Positions 16,226-24,585 of a stretch of DNA of 37,076 nucleotides are shown here, piece by piece. Numbering within the stretch: the first letter of the stretch is position 1; every line of letters begins with the position of its first letter. Source of the stretch: Richelia sp. UBA3308 (GTDB taxonomy: Bacteria > Cyanobacteriota > Cyanobacteriia > Cyanobacteriales > Nostocaceae); assembly GCA_002361335.1 (NCBI GenBank), contig DESS01000224.1, positions 5,001-42,076 on the forward strand, in the 5' to 3' direction. The notes beneath the pieces were generated by a model that searched no databases, had not been told where the DNA came from, and worked only from the letters and a program-made list of their open reading frames with translations. The position numbers and the translations under genes were made by a program.

Positions 16226-17245
16226 ATGTTTGGTCTAATAGGACATCTCACAAATTTAGAACACGCGCAAAGAGTAGCCAGAGAATTGGGCTACCCAGAA
16301 TATGCCGATCAAGGGTTAGATTTTTGGTGTAGCGCCCCGCCCATATTAGTCGAAGATTTTACAGTAACAAGTGTCACCGGACAAAAAATCGAAGGGCGTT
16401 ATGTAGAATCTTGCTTTTTACCGGAAATGCTGGCAACTCGCCGCATCAAGGCTGCCACTCGCAAAATACTCAATGCCATGGCTCATGCCCAAAAGCAAGG
16501 TATGAATATTACTGCTTTGGGGGGTTTTTCCTCGATTATTTTTGAGAATTTTAAATTAGAACAAATTCCTCAAATCCGTAACATCAAATTAGAGTTTGAA
16601 CGGTTTACCACAGGAAATACTCATACTGCTTACATTATTTGTCGGCAAGTAGAGCAAGCGACTCAAAAACTGGGTATAGAACTGAGCCAAGCAACAGTTG
16701 CGGTATGTGGCGCTACAGGAGATATTGGTAGCGCTGTTTGTCGTTGGTTAGATGCAAAGACGGATGTCAAGGAATTATTGCTAATAGCGCGTAACTTAGA
16801 TCGTCTTTCATGCTTGCAATCTGACCTAGGGCGTGGAAAAATATTAGATTTAGAGTCAGCGTTGCCCCTAGCAGATATTATCGTTTGGGTTGCCAGTATG
16901 CCCAAAGGTGTGGAAATTGACCCCACCGTGTTAAAGAAACCTTGTTTGCTAATTGATGGTGGCTATCCCAAAAATTTGGGAACCAAAGTTCAGCATCCGG
17001 AGGTATACGTACTCAATGGTGGGATCGTAGAGCATTCTCTCGACATTGACTGGAAAATCATGAACATTGTCAACATGGATGTTCCAGCACGTCAACTTTT
17101 TGCTTGTTTTGCTGAATCAATGCTGCTTGAATTTGAAAAGTTGTACACTAACTTTTCTTGGGGACGCAATCAGATTACCGTAGAGAAAATGGAGCAGATT
17201 GGTCAAGTGTCCGTTAAACATGGATTTCGACCGCTGCTAGTGTGA
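16226..17245 (+). CDS. aar: Long-chain acyl-[acyl-carrier-protein] reductase
   Basis: The enzyme reduces acyl-ACP with NADPH to the fatty aldehyde used by ADO. The 339-residue protein starts MFGLIGHLTNLEHAQRVA, typical of the family. Residues about 158-170 hold the nucleotide-binding VCGATGDIGSAVCRW. The catalytic cysteine that forms the acyl-thioester is C294 (ARQLFACFAES), the same number as in the Synechococcus enzyme. It is a soluble protein that is known to associate with ADO. It lies 149 bp after ado across a terminator-like structure, so it probably has its own promoter as well as read-through; accA follows 214 bp later. Confidence 0.97.
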   Translation: MFGLIGHLTNLEHAQRVARELGYPEYADQGLDFWCSAPPILVEDFTVTSVTGQKIEGRYVESCFLPEMLATRRIKAATRKILNAMAHAQKQGMNITALGGFSSIIFENFKLEQIPQIRNIKLEFERFTTGNTHTAYIICRQVEQATQKLGIELSQATVAVCGATGDIGSAVCRWLDAKTDVKELLLIARNLDRLSCLQSDLGRGKILDLESALPLADIIVWVASMPKGVEIDPTVLKKPCLLIDGGYPKNLGTKVQHPEVYVLNGGIVEHSLDIDWKIMNIVNMDVPARQLFACFAESMLLEFEKLYTNFSWGRNQITVEKMEQIGQVSVKHGFRPLLV

Positions 17246-17459
17246 CAGTTAACAGTTAAACCGGGAGGGGCTTACAAAAAAATATTCCCAAGGGGACAGT
17301 AATAAAACTTGTTCAATAAAGGGTATTTTTGATTTGGAGTTATGCCCGCGAGTTAACAGTTAATTAGTTGTGAGTATGGGAGTTGAGGAATTGTTTATAT
17401 AATTTCTCAACTCGTAACTCATAACGCGAGCAACTAATTCACAACTCATTATTTAGACA

Positions 17460-18443
17460 ATGGCTACACAAGAGCGTAAACCGCTACTGTTGGACTTTGA
17501 AAAACCCTTAGCAGAACTAGCAAACCGAATAGAGCAAATTCGTAAACTTGCAGAAGAAAATGGCGTCGATGTTACTAATCAAATTCAACAATTAGAAGCA
17601 CGCGCCATGCAATTACGGGAAGAAATTTTTAGCAGTCTATCGCCTACCCAGCGGCTGCAAGTTGCTCGTCATCCCCGTCGTCCAAGTACTCTGGATTACA
17701 TTCAAGCAATTACCGATGAATGGATGGAACTACACGGCGATCGATGTGGTTCTGACGATCCCGCTTTAGTCGGTGGAGTCGCACGTTTGGCAAATCAACC
17801 TGCGGTGATTTTAGGTCATCAAAAAGGACGGGACACTAAAGATAATATTGCCCGTAATTTTGGTATGGCTTCTCCTGGCGGCTACCGCAAAGCATTGCGA
17901 TTGATGCAACATGCCAATAAGTTTGGAATGCCCATCATCACTTTTATTGATACTCCCGGTGCTTTACCTACTGTTATCGCCGAACAACAAGGGCAAGGGG
18001 AAGCAATTGCTTACAACTTACGGGAAATGTTTTCCTTCGATGTTCCTATTATCTGTACCGTCATCGGTGAAGGCGGCTCCGGTGGCGCACTCGGTATTGG
18101 CATTGGCGATCGCGTGATGATGTTTGAACACGCCGTATATACTGTTGCTACTCCTGAAGCCTGTGCGGCAATTTTGTGGAAGGATGCAGCTAAAGCACCC
18201 CAAGCAACTTCAGCTTTAAAAATTATTTCTCATGACCTGAAAAATTTAGGTATTATCGACCAAATATTAACTGAACCTGTTGGTGGCGCTCATTCCGATC
18301 CACTGCAAGCCGCTAATACCCTCAAAGGGGCGCTATTGGAAAATTTGGAAGTACTCAATCGTTTGACTGCTGAAGAAAGAAAAGAAATGCGCTACGAAAG
18401 ATTCCGCAAAATGGGGGTTTTCACTGAAGCGACCCACTCATAA
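17460..18443 (+). CDS. accA: Acetyl-CoA carboxylase carboxyltransferase subunit alpha
   Basis: The protein is one half of the carboxyltransferase that moves CO2 from biotin-BCCP to acetyl-CoA, giving malonyl-CoA for fatty acid synthesis; AccD is the partner and is not in the window. The 327-residue length is normal. Recognisable parts are RHPRRPSTLDYIQ, the crotonase-fold core with GHQKGRDTKDNIARNFGM, and GSGGALGIGIGDRVMM, which forms the CoA oxyanion site. Being directly after aar, it couples malonyl-CoA supply to the pathway that drains acyl-ACP into alkanes. The start ATG has no strong ribosome site and follows low-complexity AACTCAT-type sequence. Confidence 0.98.
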   Translation: MATQERKPLLLDFEKPLAELANRIEQIRKLAEENGVDVTNQIQQLEARAMQLREEIFSSLSPTQRLQVARHPRRPSTLDYIQAITDEWMELHGDRCGSDDPALVGGVARLANQPAVILGHQKGRDTKDNIARNFGMASPGGYRKALRLMQHANKFGMPIITFIDTPGALPTVIAEQQGQGEAIAYNLREMFSFDVPIICTVIGEGGSGGALGIGIGDRVMMFEHAVYTVATPEACAAILWKDAAKAPQATSALKIISHDLKNLGIIDQILTEPVGGAHSDPLQAANTLKGALLENLEVLNRLTAEERKEMRYERFRKMGVFTEATHS

Positions 18444-18845
18444 GTCTCCCAGTTGGGCTATTATTGAATGTGGTAATGCTATAATTGCCTATGGCACTTA
18501 ACGGTTCTTAACAATTCCCTTTGCCATAGGCATTTGTAATTGATAGCTAGTTGCCAGTTATCAAGTCATACTCTATCAGTTGAAACTTTTGATTACTTAT
18601 AAACCAACAGGAAAAACTAAGACCCCGATACAAAGGGACTATTCAGTGGTGCTGAAAAAAAGTAGAATTATGCCAAAAAATAATAGTTAACAAATCACCA
18701 CCATGGCATTGGATTATAGCAGTTTAAAAATACAAGAAGGCTGTTTTTTTTGATTTGTTTAACTTATATAATTCAAGCTTTTTGATTGTAGAGTTATTTG
18801 TTTTGTGGACGGCGATTAAACCACCATATATTTTGAAAAAACGGT
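18444..18845. other. Intergenic region with a long hairpin after accA
   Basis: This 402-bp gap shows no convincing gene. The hairpin at 18486-18532 is the only clear element. The remainder is AT-rich, with T-rich stretches at about 18743-18752, and leads to the dehydrogenase gene without an obvious ribosome-binding site. Confidence 0.5.
18486..18532 (+). terminator. Stem-loop downstream of accA
   Basis: TGCCTATGGCA (18486-18496) and TGCCATAGGCA (18522-18532) are exact 11-bp inverted repeats around a 25-nt loop. Each arm is itself nearly palindromic (TGCC-TAT-GGCA), so two small hairpins or one long one could form. No T run follows. Its place 43 nt after accA suggests 3'-end formation or RNA stabilisation. 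Confidence 0.55.
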
Positions 18846-19568
18846 ATGGTCGAACATAAAATGCGCGCCTTAATCACTGGCGCAAGTAGCGGTATTGGTA
18901 GAGAAACAGCTTTGGCATTTGCATCTTCAGGAATAGATGTAGCCCTAATAAGTCGTTCTGCTGATAAATTAGCGGCAGTAGAAGAAACTGTCACTAAAAC
19001 TGGAGTCAAGGCTAAATCTTATGTTGTGGATTTGGCAAACGTATCTAAGGTACAAGAAAAGATGCGTCAAATAGCCCTTGACTTTGGTAACATAGATATT
19101 CTGGTGAACAACGCTGGTATGGGATACACCGCCACGTTGAGTCAGACACCTTTATCTGACTGGCAGCAAGTAATCGATTTGAACCTCACCAGCGTATTTG
19201 AATGCATAAAGGGAATTTTACCCTCGATGCGCGAACAAAACAGAGGCACAATAATTAACGTATCTTCCATAGCAGGCAAACAGGCATTCGCTAATTGGGG
19301 AGCCTATAGCGTTAGCAAAGCAGGCGTAATTGCTCTTTCTCAAGCCTTAGCTCAAGAAGAACGCGCCAACGGAATTCGTGTAACAGCCATTTGCCCTGGT
19401 GCAGTAAATACAGAAATTTGGGATTCAAAAACCGTAAATGCGGACTTTAACCGTTCAAATATGCTTACACCAGAAATTGTTGCCCAGTCGATTCTCCACA
19501 CCGCATTGTTACCAAAACAAGCAGTTGTTGATGAATTAACTTTAATGCCTAGCGCGGGTGTCTTATAA
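18846..19568 (+). CDS. Short-chain dehydrogenase/reductase (SDR)
   Basis: A classical SDR of 240 residues from the ATG at 18846; an ATG at 18861 gives MRALITG, a start closer to homologues, so the first five residues are doubtful. The Rossmann motif GASSGIGRE, the structural NNAG, and the catalytic Ser (NVSSIAG) with Y-x3-K (YSVSK) are all present, so it should be an active NAD(P)H oxidoreductase. The C-terminus ends EELTLMPSAG-like (DELTLMPSAGVL). The substrate is not known. Its position between accA and folE after ado-aar recurs in cyanobacteria as far as I recall, which suggests a role with aldehydes, 3-ketoacyl groups or pterins, but this is inference. Confidence 0.93.
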   Translation: MVEHKMRALITGASSGIGRETALAFASSGIDVALISRSADKLAAVEETVTKTGVKAKSYVVDLANVSKVQEKMRQIALDFGNIDILVNNAGMGYTATLSQTPLSDWQQVIDLNLTSVFECIKGILPSMREQNRGTIINVSSIAGKQAFANWGAYSVSKAGVIALSQALAQEERANGIRVTAICPGAVNTEIWDSKTVNADFNRSNMLTPEIVAQSILHTALLPKQAVVDELTLMPSAGVL

Positions 19569-19619
19569 GTTATCAGTTTTCTAATAAATTTATAGTTATT
19601 AATTACCAGTCACACTAAT

Positions 19620-19655
19620 AATTTGTAATTGAATTTGTAATTAAATTTGTAATTA
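19620..19655. repeat. 12-nt exact tandem repeat, three copies
   Basis: AATTTGTAATTG is followed by two copies of AATTTGTAATTA, each 12 nt, at 19620-19655. It lies between the SDR and folE genes. Unlike the surrounding arrays the period is 12 rather than 7. Confidence 0.9.
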
Positions 19656-19852
19656 CTACCTGGGCATCTCAATAGGGAATTTGATCGGTCAATTAATTAT
19701 CAATTACCGTAAATTTCGCTATTACAACGATCGCCGTCTGGGGATGCTTGGTGGCGCGATACCTTATCGTCTTAAATTATTTAGTCACTGTTAATTATTA
19801 ACTGCCCATCAATTATCATTCATTTGCCGAATTTTTCATTCACACTCACATC

Positions 19853-20560
19853 ATGACTATTGCTAGTTCCAACGGTTCCAATGGTTTTAAATCTCCTCTG
19901 ATTACAAACTTAGAAGAAGCCGTAAATTCTAGACCAGATCGTAATACAAAACCTGGTTTGCAACCCAAATTAAATCCTCCCTCAGAGGAAGATATGGAGC
20001 AAATGAAGGATGCCGTAAGGACAATGCTTTTAGGAGTTGGAGAAGATCCAGAAAGAGAAGGGTTACTCAAGACACCCAAGCGTGTAGCAGAAGCAATGCG
20101 ATTTCTTACCAGTGGCTACAGTCAATCTTTAGAAGAGATAGTTAACGGAGCCATATTTGACGAAGGCCACAATGAAATGGTGTTAGTTCGCGATATCAAC
20201 TTTTTTAGTTTGTGCGAACACCATATGCTGCCATTTATGGGTAAAGCTCATGTTGCTTATATCCCCAATCAAAAAGTAGTGGGATTAAGTAAACTGGCTC
20301 GAATTGTAGAAATGTACTCTCGTCGCTTGCAAGTACAAGAACGATTAAACCGCCAAATAGCCGAAGCCATCCAAGAAATTTTAGATCCACAAGGCGTTGC
20401 AGTTGTGATGGAAGGTACACACATGTGCATGGTAATGCGGGGTGTACAAAAACCCGGTTCTTGGACTGTAACCAGTGCAATGTTAGGAATATTCGAGAAA
20501 GAACAGAAAACCCGCGAAGAATTCTTTAATTTGATTCGTCACCAACCTTCGTTCTTTTAG
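19853..20560 (+). CDS. folE: GTP cyclohydrolase I
   Basis: The enzyme converts GTP to 7,8-dihydroneopterin triphosphate, the first step of folate and pterin synthesis. The protein has 235 residues: a variable Ser/Asn-rich N-terminal extension of about 45 residues, then the FolE core. The zinc site is C121 and H124 (SLCEHHMLPF) with C192 (GTHMCMVMRG). EDPEREGLLKTPKRVAEA and YSRRLQVQERL are family signatures. It is of the canonical FolE type IA, not the metal-independent-of-zinc FolE2. It follows the SDR on the same strand with a repeat-containing 284-bp gap, so it is likely to have its own promoter. Confidence 0.98.
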   Translation: MTIASSNGSNGFKSPLITNLEEAVNSRPDRNTKPGLQPKLNPPSEEDMEQMKDAVRTMLLGVGEDPEREGLLKTPKRVAEAMRFLTSGYSQSLEEIVNGAIFDEGHNEMVLVRDINFFSLCEHHMLPFMGKAHVAYIPNQKVVGLSKLARIVEMYSRRLQVQERLNRQIAEAIQEILDPQGVAVVMEGTHMCMVMRGVQKPGSWTVTSAMLGIFEKEQKTREEFFNLIRHQPSFF

Positions 20561-20576
20561 ATTTTGGATATTGAGG

Positions 20577-20745
20577 GGGGTGAGGAGTGAATAGTGAGTA
20601 GTGAGTAGTGAGGGGTGAGGGGTGAGTAGTAAGGAGTGAGGAATTATCAGCCCTTGTCCCCTTGTCTCCTTTAATTACTTGTAACTGCTAACTCTCCAAC
20701 CCATGCCCCAATTCTAAATTCTAAATTCTAAATTCTAAATTCTCA
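20577..20745. repeat. Heptamer repeat block (GTGAGTA and AATTCTA units)
   Basis: GTGAGTA/GTGAGGG units run through about 20580-20642 and AATTCTA units through about 20712-20740. The AATTCTA unit is the same as in the array at 14154-14207. The block fills the gap between the convergent folE and trpF genes and reaches the trpF stop codon. Confidence 0.85.
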
Positions 20746-21369
20746 ATTCCTCAGTTTTTCAAACAACTGACTAACTTTATCTAAATCCTTATCTCCAGGG
20801 GCTTTTTCTACGCCGCTTGATAAATCAATGCCGTTAGGCTTTACTTTGTTTAAGGCTTCTAAGATATTTTGCGGCGTTAATCCTCCGGCTAGAAACCAAG
20901 GGCAATTGGGCTTGAATTGTTGCAACATATCCCAGTTTAATGTTTGGCCTGTACCTCCCAATTGTTGGGGATGATAAGCATCAAGTAACAAGGTATGTGC
21001 ATACTCTGTATATCTGTAAGATCGATCAAAATCATCAGCTGTTCTGATTCGTAATGCTTTGATAATTTCTACATTTGGTAAAGATTGACGCAGTTGCACA
21101 ATATCATCAACTGATTCTTCTCCATGGAGTTGTACGCCCGTTAATCCAGTTTCTGCAACAGTTTTAGCTATTTCTTCTTGACTAGAGTTGGCAAAAACGC
21201 CGATTTTATCAGTACTTTCGGGCAACTCTTCGATTACTGCTTTAATTTGCTCCGAGTTAACATACCTGGCAGATTTTGGTACACAAATAAATCCTAATGC
21301 CGTTGCACCAAGAGAAACAATGGTTTTACCCTGCTGTGGTTGAGTGATTCCGCAAATTTTTACTCGCAT
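20743..21369 (-). CDS. trpF: Phosphoribosylanthranilate isomerase
   Basis: Third step of tryptophan synthesis: the Amadori rearrangement of phosphoribosylanthranilate to CdRP. The 208-residue monofunctional TIM barrel starts MRVKICGITQPQQG, with the general base C6. The catalytic Asp is in LLLDAYHPQQLGGTG (about residue 127). The phosphate-binding loops WFLAGGLTPQNI and GIDLSSGVEKAPGDKD are intact. It stands alone, as trp genes usually do in cyanobacteria. The stop codon abuts a heptamer array. Confidence 0.97.
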   Translation of the reverse strand: MRVKICGITQPQQGKTIVSLGATALGFICVPKSARYVNSEQIKAVIEELPESTDKIGVFANSSQEEIAKTVAETGLTGVQLHGEESVDDIVQLRQSLPNVEIIKALRIRTADDFDRSYRYTEYAHTLLLDAYHPQQLGGTGQTLNWDMLQQFKPNCPWFLAGGLTPQNILEALNKVKPNGIDLSSGVEKAPGDKDLDKVSQLFEKLRN

Positions 21370-21673
21370 GAAATTATGAATATTTGTAGCGAAACTTGAA
21401 AAAATTGTAAATTATTAAGACATATTTACGTTATTTTCTCAGCAATTTTTATAATTTTTATGGTTTAGATGTTAATTGAAATCCGGCGCACAGGGGCATC
21501 CCGTGTCGTTAATAAAGCAGTCCCCAATGCAGCAAAGCTGAGGGGATACAGGGGGTGTAGTTCTCCCAGTAAGGATTAAACCTTACAAAGTCCGTTTTAG
21601 AGTCGATGTCATATTTGACTATAAAATTTACAACTATGTCACATGTTAATCTCTTCATTTAGGAGAAGAAACT
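21370..21673 (+). promoter_or_regulatory. psaK upstream region with candidate -10 and ribosome-binding site
   Basis: TATAAA at 21620-21625 could be a -10 box, giving a leader of about 45 nt. AGGAGA at 21661-21666 is a good ribosome-binding site, 7 nt before the TTG that starts psaK. TTTACA (21627-21632) and GTCACA (21638-21643) resemble the direct repeat of the HLR1/RpaB site of photosystem genes, but the spacing (5 instead of 4) and one base differ, so this is weak. The rest of the region (21480-21590) holds a GC-richer stretch of unknown role. Confidence 0.4.
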
Positions 21674-21934
21674 TTGATTTCATCAATATTGTTCGCAGCT
21701 CAAGCAACAGTTCCCGCCACATCTAGTTGGAGTCCTACCGTTGGAATAATCATTAGCATTTGCTGTGTGATATCAGTTTTGATCGCTCCTAGGGTTATTG
21801 AATATCCCCAGGTAGGACCATCATTCCCCGGACCTTTGCCTTTAAGCATACCAGCGTTTGTTGGCGCTATGTGTTTTGGTCACCTTCTCGGTGTCGCTAT
21901 TGTTCTGGGATTGACTAATATCGGCACTATCTAA
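21674..21934 (+). CDS. psaK: Photosystem I reaction center subunit PsaK, TTG start
   Basis: A small 86-residue membrane protein of photosystem I. Two hydrophobic helices (about 22-41 and 60-81) flank a short stromal loop IAPRVIEYPQVGPSFPGP. The second helix with FVGAMCFGHLLGVAIVLGL is characteristic of PsaK. It sits at the edge of each monomer and takes part in antenna docking and state transitions. The start is TTG at 21674, supported by AGGAGA 7 nt upstream; no in-frame ATG lies nearby. N-terminal residues ISSILFAAQATVPATSSW include a short pre-sequence-like stretch often seen in PsaK. Confidence 0.95.
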   Translation: MISSILFAAQATVPATSSWSPTVGIIISICCVISVLIAPRVIEYPQVGPSFPGPLPLSIPAFVGAMCFGHLLGVAIVLGLTNIGTI

Positions 21935-22403
21935 TCAACAGAACTTTTACTTTGCCCTCCTCACTTTTGGGGGAGGGAATTCACAAACATCTCGACTACC
22001 ATATATAAGTAAGTAATATCGCAATACAATGTAAATTGTAATAATTTATTGTTAACTGTAATAATTTGAAATATTGAAAAACTTGGCTGTTTCAAAAAGA
22101 TTGCCTTTATTGATTATCAATTAAAAAATAATGAAATTTTATAATTTTGATATTTAAATAAAAGCGAACGAGTAAATATTGGTCTAAAGTCATTGCTATT
22201 GGCCGAATTTTTCATCAAACCGAACCATAAAAATGAAGTTTACCGTCCTAAGAAGACACAATATCGGATTGCATGAATTGTTTATCCTAAAAGATAGAGC
22301 GGTTCAAAAAGCACGATCAATTTTATTTATGTTTTCAGTAAAAGATTAATTTTTATTGCATTTTGAACAAAAAAGAGAAAATCTGGTTTAGGAAAAAATA
22401 GAT
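21935..22403. other. AT-rich intergenic region after psaK
   Basis: 469 bp without a gene I can support. It contains the psaK 3' hairpin near its start and otherwise very AT-rich sequence with several TAATAATTTG-like stretches (about 22035-22065). AGGAAAAAATAG just before 22404 is the ribosome site of the next gene. Confidence 0.5.
21955..21977 (+). terminator. Stem-loop after psaK
   Basis: CCCTCC (21955-21960) pairs with GGAGGG (21972-21977) around an 11-nt loop, 21 nt after the psaK stop. There is no T run behind it, so it may stabilise the 3' end rather than terminate on its own. Confidence 0.5.
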
Positions 22404-23597
22404 ATGCAAACAAATTGGCGCATTGGCTCTTTATTTGGAATTCCGTTATTTTTAGACCCTTTATGGTTTGTAATTTTAGGTTTGGCTACCCTAAATTTTG
22501 GAGTATCTTATCAGCAATTGGGAACCCTTCAAGCGATTAGTGCTGGGGTAGTAATGGCGCTGTTGCTATTTGGTTCCGTATTATTACATGAATTGGGACA
22601 TAGCCTGGTAGCACAACAACAAGGTATTAAAGTTAATTCCATTACTCTATTTTTGTTTGGCGGAATTGCTTCAATCGAAGAAGAATCCAAGACTCCTCTA
22701 AAAGCCTTTCAAGTGGCGATCGCTGGTCCTTTGGTAAGTGTTGGATTGTTTGTTATACTACGTTTGCTTGCTGTTAGCGTACCGGAAACTATTGCTTTAC
22801 ATATGATGTTGGCAGATTTAGCAAGGATTAATTTGGTTTTAGCATTATTTAATTTAATTCCTGGCTTACCCCTCGATGGCGGACAAGTTTTAAAAGCAGC
22901 ACTTTGGAAAGCCACAGGGAACCGTTTTAAAGCAGTTCGTTTAGCAGCTTCTTCAGGAAAAATTTTAGGTTATGCCGCGATCGCTTTGGGTTTAATAGTA
23001 GATTATCTAACGGGTGAATTAGTAACAGGTTTGTGGATTGGCTTATTAGGTTGGTTTGGTATCCGCAATGCTACTAGTTACCAACGTATCGCGCAGCTAC
23101 AAGAAACCTTGTTAGAAATGGTTGCTAGAGATTGCATGACTAGGGAATTTCGGGTAGTTGATGCCGATCTAAGTTTACGTTCTTTTGCTGAGGAATATTT
23201 ATTAGTAAACGATCGATCGCAGGTGTATTTTGCGGATCGAGATGGGCGTTATCAGGGAATGGTTGGTGTTGGTGATTTGCAAGTGATAGAAAGAAGTTTA
23301 TGGGACACTCAAACTGTACAAACCATAGTACGTCCTTTGAATGAAATTCCTACGGTAGAAGAATCAACAAATTTAGTTGAAGTAATTACTAAATTAGAAA
23401 ACGAGAAATTGCAGCGCCTCACAGTAATTTCACCGGCAGGTGCTGTAGCTGGTTTAATTGATAGAGGAGATATCCTACGGACATTAGCGCAAAAATTAAA
23501 TTTTCGTATCGCCGATGCTGAAATTAAGCGCGTTAAGGAAGAAGGAAGTTTTCCCCCAGGATTGCAATTAGGATCGATCGCGAAATCGACTAAGTAA
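22404..23597 (+). CDS. Site-2 protease family (M50) metalloprotease with CBS pair
   Basis: This 397-residue membrane protease has the zinc motif H62-E63-x2-H66 (LLHELGHSL) in an early helix and the third ligand D158 in NLIPGLPLDGGQ. About six membrane helices fill residues 10-220. The C-terminal third (about 240-370) is a pair of CBS domains (CMTREFRVV, NEIPTVEESTNLVEV), which usually bind adenine nucleotides and would gate the protease. This is the SpoIVFB-like/S2P group 3 layout. Such enzymes cut membrane-bound substrates, often anti-sigma factors; none is encoded next door. AGGAAAAAATAG provides the ribosome site. Confidence 0.95.
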   Translation: MQTNWRIGSLFGIPLFLDPLWFVILGLATLNFGVSYQQLGTLQAISAGVVMALLLFGSVLLHELGHSLVAQQQGIKVNSITLFLFGGIASIEEESKTPLKAFQVAIAGPLVSVGLFVILRLLAVSVPETIALHMMLADLARINLVLALFNLIPGLPLDGGQVLKAALWKATGNRFKAVRLAASSGKILGYAAIALGLIVDYLTGELVTGLWIGLLGWFGIRNATSYQRIAQLQETLLEMVARDCMTREFRVVDADLSLRSFAEEYLLVNDRSQVYFADRDGRYQGMVGVGDLQVIERSLWDTQTVQTIVRPLNEIPTVEESTNLVEVITKLENEKLQRLTVISPAGAVAGLIDRGDILRTLAQKLNFRIADAEIKRVKEEGSFPPGLQLGSIAKSTK

Positions 23598-23700
23598 AGG
23601 TTAAATTAATTGTAGAGTGTGTGATGCTTCTATAGATACTATAAGCTAAATAAATATTTTCAGCGTCACCCACCAATGGTTAGTTGTAACATCCTTGCTG

Positions 23701-23726
23701 TTGTGGGATGGGCTTGCTTGCCTGTC
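23701..23726 (+). repeat. Decayed copy of the GGGCATC hairpin repeat
   Basis: TTGTGGGATGGGCTTG followed by CTTGCCTGTC aligns by eye with the copies at 24395-24420 (+) and 4241-4265 (-), with a few differences in the loop and right arm. Confidence 0.5.
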
Positions 23727-23868
23727 ATATCATCTATCCGCAAAAAAATAGATAAAAATCTTCAATTAAAAATCTAAAATTTAAAATTATATAAATTGTA
23801 CAAATAATGGTAATGTATTAATTCACGGCAGAGGAGCGCATTTATTTGAACTTATAAACATAATAGAA

Positions 23869-24258
23869 ATGAATAATCAACATACAATTTTAGTTTGTTC
23901 TAGCTGTGCGAGTGTTTGGCAAGATGGAAAACGTGTAGGTACTAGTGGCGGCCAACAACTATTAAAGGAGCTTGAAGAAAAGCATGAAAATTGGGCGCTT
24001 TCACAAGAATTTACAGTCAAATCAGTAGAATGTATGAGTGCTTGCAGTCATTCTTGTGCTGTAGCTTTTAGCGCACCAGGTAAACTAACATATTTATTTG
24101 GCGATTTAAGTCATGAGGATGAAGCACTTTCTCTGACATCTGCCGCAGTATTAGAATGTGCGAGTTTATATTATGAAAAACCAGATGGTAAAATGGCTTG
24201 GTCGGAACGTCCACAAGCTTTGAAAAAAGGTGTTTTAGCTAGAATTCCTAGTATTTAA
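23869..24258 (+). CDS. DUF1636 metal-binding protein, ferredoxin-like cysteines
   Basis: A 129-residue soluble protein with C10-x2-C13 (LVCSSCASVW) and C55-x3-C59-x3-C63 (ECMSACSHSCAVAF), a cysteine set like that of thioredoxin-like [2Fe-2S] ferredoxins and characteristic of DUF1636. The C-terminus YEKPDGKMAWSERPQALKKG is also conserved in this family. The biochemical function is not established. Members are often found near metal or cobalamin genes; here cbiD starts 327 bp downstream on the same strand, which fits a link to cobalamin or cobalt handling. I looked for a cobalamin riboswitch before it and could not identify one. Confidence 0.85.
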   Translation: MNNQHTILVCSSCASVWQDGKRVGTSGGQQLLKELEEKHENWALSQEFTVKSVECMSACSHSCAVAFSAPGKLTYLFGDLSHEDEALSLTSAAVLECASLYYEKPDGKMAWSERPQALKKGVLARIPSI

Positions 24259-24585
24259 ATTTGGGAATTGGGAATTGGGCATTGGGCATTGGGTGTTGAT
24301 TAATTTTCAATTAATAACTCGGGTGGTACTAAGCTGCTACGCACTTACAACATATTGCAGGTTACAGGAGGTACACTTTTATATTTAAAAACTTTTGTGG
24401 TACGGGCATCCCTGCCCGTAAGAATGTACTTGATTAAAATAAAATCTGCTGTAAGTTGTATATTTAGAAATATTATTAATAGCTAAAATTTTTATTCCTT
24501 TAGCATGAGTGCCTCTTGCCTTGCTGTTGTGCATCTTTATACACAACGGTATAACTCCTAACCCCTAACTTTTCTCCCCATCCCC
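24259..24585. other. Repeat-filled gap before cbiD
   Basis: GGGAATT/GGGCATT heptamers occupy about 24262-24295. The GGGCATC hairpin repeat is at 24395-24420. A CCCCATC/TCTCCCC low-complexity run (about 24562-24605) extends into the first codons of cbiD. No other gene is visible. Confidence 0.75.
24395..24420 (+). repeat. GGGCATC-TGCCCGT hairpin repeat, copy 2
   Basis: TTGTGGTACGGGCATC is followed by CCTGCCCGTA; TACGGGCA and TGCCCGTA are perfect 8-bp arms around a TCCC loop. It matches the reverse complement of 4241-4265 at nearly every position. Confidence 0.8.

Noticed and set aside
23598..23868. Cobalamin riboswitch before the DUF1636 gene
   Set aside because: GGCAGAGGAGCGC at about 23826-23838 caught the eye, but I could not find the B12-box or the pairing scheme; part of the region is a decayed hairpin repeat.
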